Assembly (NCBI GenBank): GCA_910578085.1
Contig: CAJTPM010000006.1
Coordinates: 37,812 to 101,811, forward strand
Origin: an uncultured Lachnospiraceae bacterium
Lineage (GTDB): Bacteria > Bacillota > Clostridia > Lachnospirales > Lachnospiraceae
Direction: 5' to 3'
DNA length: 64,000 nt
A program made the position numbers and the translations under genes. Under the pieces are notes generated by a model. That model had not been told where the DNA came from, made no database searches, and saw only the letters and a list, made by a program, of their open reading frames with translations. Of this stretch, positions 61,496 through 64,000 are shown piece after piece (position 1 is the stretch's first letter; every line of letters begins with the position of its first letter).

Positions 61496-63081
61496 ACTGT
61501 CGCCTCAATCAACAGCTTATCCCCCAGCACGATCTCTTTCACACCAACTTCCTTCTTTTTATTAAAATTAAAGCTCAGCATATACCCCTTTTTTAAATGA
61601 AAGTGATCCAGATATTCTGAAAGCTGTTTTTCCCCTCTCTCATGGTAAGCGTTTCCGCGCCACACCTTCATCTCGATTACACTCTGTTCCCCGCGGTAAT
61701 CGATCACCAGATCCATCCGCTCCCGGCTTCGCGTCTCCGCTTCCACATAGCAGTTTCCAACACCGTTGATGATCGGTTTCAAAAACAGCATAAAGTAACG
61801 CCTGCCCACATCTTCCAGAAACGTTTCATCCCTGTCCCCATAGAGGTCGTCAAACGTCTCCACAAACTTTTCCAGCACACGCCGCACGTTCAGATGACCG
61901 CCGACAATAAACTGGCTCCCTTCCCTTGCGCCTGCGTCGTACATTTTGCTTGTCGCAAACTCCTCGGAAATAAACAGGTTGTAAAGCACCGTCTCAAAAA
62001 TCCGGTTGGCAATCACTGCCGTCCCGCCTCTGTTTTTGATAAAGCCGAACATCGCCGCCATCTCGATATACTGATTCTGCGGGACATAGGGAATCTGCTT
62101 TCCCGTAAACAGCAGTTCATACAGTACGGTGCGAAGCATCGGATACTCCGCTAACTTCCCGGTCAACGACTGAAACAGCGTATTGTTGTCACTGGTCAGC
62201 AGTTTTACCGCCTCCAGAAAACCTTTCTTTGTCCAAGCGCTGCTTTTATCTGGGAAATGCTCCGTCCCGGCAATCTCCTCATCCATGAATTTGCAGAGCC
62301 TTGACACCAAATACGGATAACCAGACGTATAATCATAAAGGAGCCCTGACAGTTCTTTTATGTCCATACTGGTCTGGTGGTCTTTCTTATATTCCTCCAA
62401 CATCCCGCTTATATCTTTCACGGAAAAATGCATAGTTATATTAAAATCCGCCGCAATGTTCCACGGACTGTTTACTTTATGATCGGCGTCGGGCCGGATC
62501 TTATATTTCAAATTCCTGACATCATAAACCCCTGCAAGAATAACCGACTGAAACGTCGGCGTCTCATCTCTGTCAAGATAAGCAGCCCGCAGCTGCGCCA
62601 GAAAATCCAGAAAAATCTGATTATTTGCCGCTGTATCCACTTCATCTATAAGTAAAACAATTGGTTTTTCTGAATCCCCGCACCATTCACTAAAGCAGTC
62701 AAACATCTCTGCCATCCTTACATTTTTCAATGCAATGTCCGCCAAATTTAACAGCCTTTTTTTAATATCCTCCGGCACATCCACCCGGTTTCTTATTTTT
62801 TTACCGATCTCCCTCGCCAGCGCATGAACAAAAGAATCACCTGACATAAACTCAGCCGATTCTATATTTTGAAAATCCAGACTGATCACAAGATAATCCT
62901 CTTTTAAAAAATCAACAAGCGCCCGCAAAGTTGTTGTCTTGCCATACTGTCTCGCCTTATTGATCGTAAAATAATCGCCGTTATCGATCATTATCTTGAT
63001 CTCACAAAGTCTTGATTCAAGCTTTACCATATAATGCCTGCCTGTTCTGCAGGCACCGTTTATATTGAATATTCTGGGCAT
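61492..63081 (-). CDS. AAA-ATPase with PD-(D/E)XK nuclease domain, copy 1
   Basis: A 529-residue protein of the AAA-ATPase-like family. N-terminal ATPase: Walker A variant NKARQYGKTTTLRAL, Walker B PIVLLIDEVDTAAN. C-terminal nuclease-like domain with Asp in RERMDLVIDYRG and ExK in SVIEMKVWRG. Such genes occur in many copies in gut anaerobes and are thought to be selfish or defence-related; activity is not established. Start ATG 63081 after GGAG. The next copy begins exactly 1,629 bases further on. Confidence 0.9.
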   Translation of the reverse strand: MPRIFNINGACRTGRHYMVKLESRLCEIKIMIDNGDYFTINKARQYGKTTTLRALVDFLKEDYLVISLDFQNIESAEFMSGDSFVHALAREIGKKIRNRVDVPEDIKKRLLNLADIALKNVRMAEMFDCFSEWCGDSEKPIVLLIDEVDTAANNQIFLDFLAQLRAAYLDRDETPTFQSVILAGVYDVRNLKYKIRPDADHKVNSPWNIAADFNITMHFSVKDISGMLEEYKKDHQTSMDIKELSGLLYDYTSGYPYLVSRLCKFMDEEIAGTEHFPDKSSAWTKKGFLEAVKLLTSDNNTLFQSLTGKLAEYPMLRTVLYELLFTGKQIPYVPQNQYIEMAAMFGFIKNRGGTAVIANRIFETVLYNLFISEEFATSKMYDAGAREGSQFIVGGHLNVRRVLEKFVETFDDLYGDRDETFLEDVGRRYFMLFLKPIINGVGNCYVEAETRSRERMDLVIDYRGEQSVIEMKVWRGNAYHERGEKQLSEYLDHFHLKKGYMLSFNFNKKKEVGVKEIVLGDKLLIEATV

Positions 63082-63120
63082 CTGTCTCCGTCTTCCTTTC
63101 TCAATAATTTCTACCCTATA

Positions 63121-64000
63121 TCACACTGTCGCCTCAATCAACAGCTTATCCCCCAGCACGATCTCTTTCACACCAACTTCCTTCTTTTTATTAAAATTAA
63201 AGCTCAGCATATACCCCTTTTTTAAATGAAAGTGATCCAGATATTCTGAAAGCTGTTTTCCCCCTCTCTCATGGTAAGCGTTTCCGCGCCACACCTTCAT
63301 CTCGATTACACTCTGTTCCCCGCGGTAATCGATCACCAGATCCATCCGCTCCCGGCTTCGCGTCTCCGTTTCCACATAGCAGTTTCCAACACCGTTGATG
63401 ATCGGTTTCAAAAACAGCATAAAGTAACGCCTGCCCACATCTTCCAGAAACGTTTCATCCCTGTCCCCATAGAGGTCGTCAAACGTCTCCACAAACTTTT
63501 CCAGCACACGCCGCACGTTCAGATGACCGCCGACAATAAACTGGCTCCCTTCCCTTGCGCCTGCGTCGTACATTTTGCTTGTCGCAAACTCCTCGGAAAT
63601 AAACAGGTTGTAAAGCACCGTCTCAAAAATCCGGTTGGCAATCACTGCCGTCCCGCCTCTGTTTTTGATAAAGCCGAACATCGCCGCCATCTCGATATAC
63701 TGATTCTGCGGGACATAGGGAATCTGCTTTCCCGTAAACAGCAGTTCATACAGTACGGTGCGAAGCATCGGATACTCCGCTAACTTCCCGGTCAACGACT
63801 GAAACAGCGTATTGTTGTCACTGGTCAGCAGTTTTACCGCCTCCAGAAAACCTTTCTTTGTCCAAGCGCTGCTTTTATCTGGGAAATGCTCCGTCCCGGC
63901 AATCTCCTCATCCATGAATTTGCAGAGCCTTGACACCAAATACGGATAACCAGACGTATAATCATAAAGGAGCCCTGACAGTTCTTTTATGTCCATACCG
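63121..64000 (-). CDS. AAA-ATPase with PD-(D/E)XK nuclease domain, copy 2 (5' end outside window)
   Basis: The C-terminal part, about 292 residues, of a second copy. It matches copy 1 apart from three residue changes (Ala to Thr before ETRSRER-like EARSRER region, Glu to Gly in HERGGKQLSE, and Ser to Gly before MDIKELSG). The nuclease residues (MDLVID; EMKVWRG) are kept. The ATPase domain should lie to the right of the window. Both stop codons are intact, so two full proteins are likely. Confidence 0.9.
   Translation of the reverse strand, partial: GMDIKELSGLLYDYTSGYPYLVSRLCKFMDEEIAGTEHFPDKSSAWTKKGFLEAVKLLTSDNNTLFQSLTGKLAEYPMLRTVLYELLFTGKQIPYVPQNQYIEMAAMFGFIKNRGGTAVIANRIFETVLYNLFISEEFATSKMYDAGAREGSQFIVGGHLNVRRVLEKFVETFDDLYGDRDETFLEDVGRRYFMLFLKPIINGVGNCYVETETRSRERMDLVIDYRGEQSVIEMKVWRGNAYHERGGKQLSEYLDHFHLKKGYMLSFNFNKKKEVGVKEIVLGDKLLIEATV

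Larger units (their letters stand above)
61492..64000. repeat. Tandem duplication, unit 1,629 bases
   Basis: Unit 1 is 61492-63120 (ATPase gene plus 39 upstream bases); unit 2 starts at 63121 and continues beyond the window. About 880 bases can be compared; I see only a few substitutions, at 63260, 63369 and 63999 in unit 2, so the duplication is recent or homogenised. Confidence 0.9.

Noticed and set aside
1..64000. tRNA, rRNA or CRISPR array
   Set aside because: I saw no cloverleaf-like clusters, rRNA motifs or regularly spaced short repeats; a covariance search would settle this.

Overview
The window looks like a chromosomal segment of a Gram-positive anaerobe of the Lachnospiraceae/Clostridia type. 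Evidence: strong AGGAGG-type ribosome binding sites, a SCIFF peptide with its radical SAM maturase next to secDF and recJ, the clostridial cluster priA-def-fmt-metallopeptidase-rsmB-rlmN-stp-prkC-rsgA, and a MurE whose binding motif (DNPR) fits meso-diaminopimelate. No rRNA, tRNA or CRISPR array was recognised.

Layout. 1-17.2 kb: ECF-like sigma factor with a membrane partner, MATE exporter, large hybrid sensor kinase, small secreted His/Cys-rich protein, an MMPL/RND transporter coupled to a secreted GLUG-repeat/coiled-coil protein, a BMP-fold protein coupled to a phosphoesterase, then a graveyard of carbohydrate-related gene fragments. 17.2-18.1 kb: lgt. 18.4-27.3 kb: an integrative element (rolling-circle type Rep, IS630 insertion, Nmad3-domain protein, lipoprotein, excisionase, XRE regulators, tyrosine integrase). 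27.4-34 kb: ychF, a collapsed type III restriction-modification locus, a PucR regulator, a SHOCT protein and a WYL regulator. 34-55 kb: housekeeping genes, nearly all on the minus strand (rsgA, prkC, stp, rlmN, rsmB, peptidase, fmt, def, priA, murE, recJ, secDF, scfB, scfA), with a superoxide dismutase and an RluA-type synthase on the plus strand. 55-61.5 kb: a decayed peptide/nickel-type ABC transporter locus, a shortened LysR gene and a broken sigma-factor gene. 61.5-64 kb: a near-identical tandem duplication of an AAA-ATPase/PD-(D/E)XK gene, whose second copy runs off the right edge.

The most unusual theme is a recurring kind of gene decay. Five loci (GH30, type III Mod-Res, SBP-metallohydrolase, DppC-DppD, LysR) each appear to have lost an internal stretch while staying in frame across the junction, giving chimeric or shortened reading frames. 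Other oddities are an amber codon inside the SBP chimera, several families of intergenic palindromic repeats inside the housekeeping operon, a 104-bp tandem repeat at the end of def, and a UUCG-loop terminator between two divergent genes.
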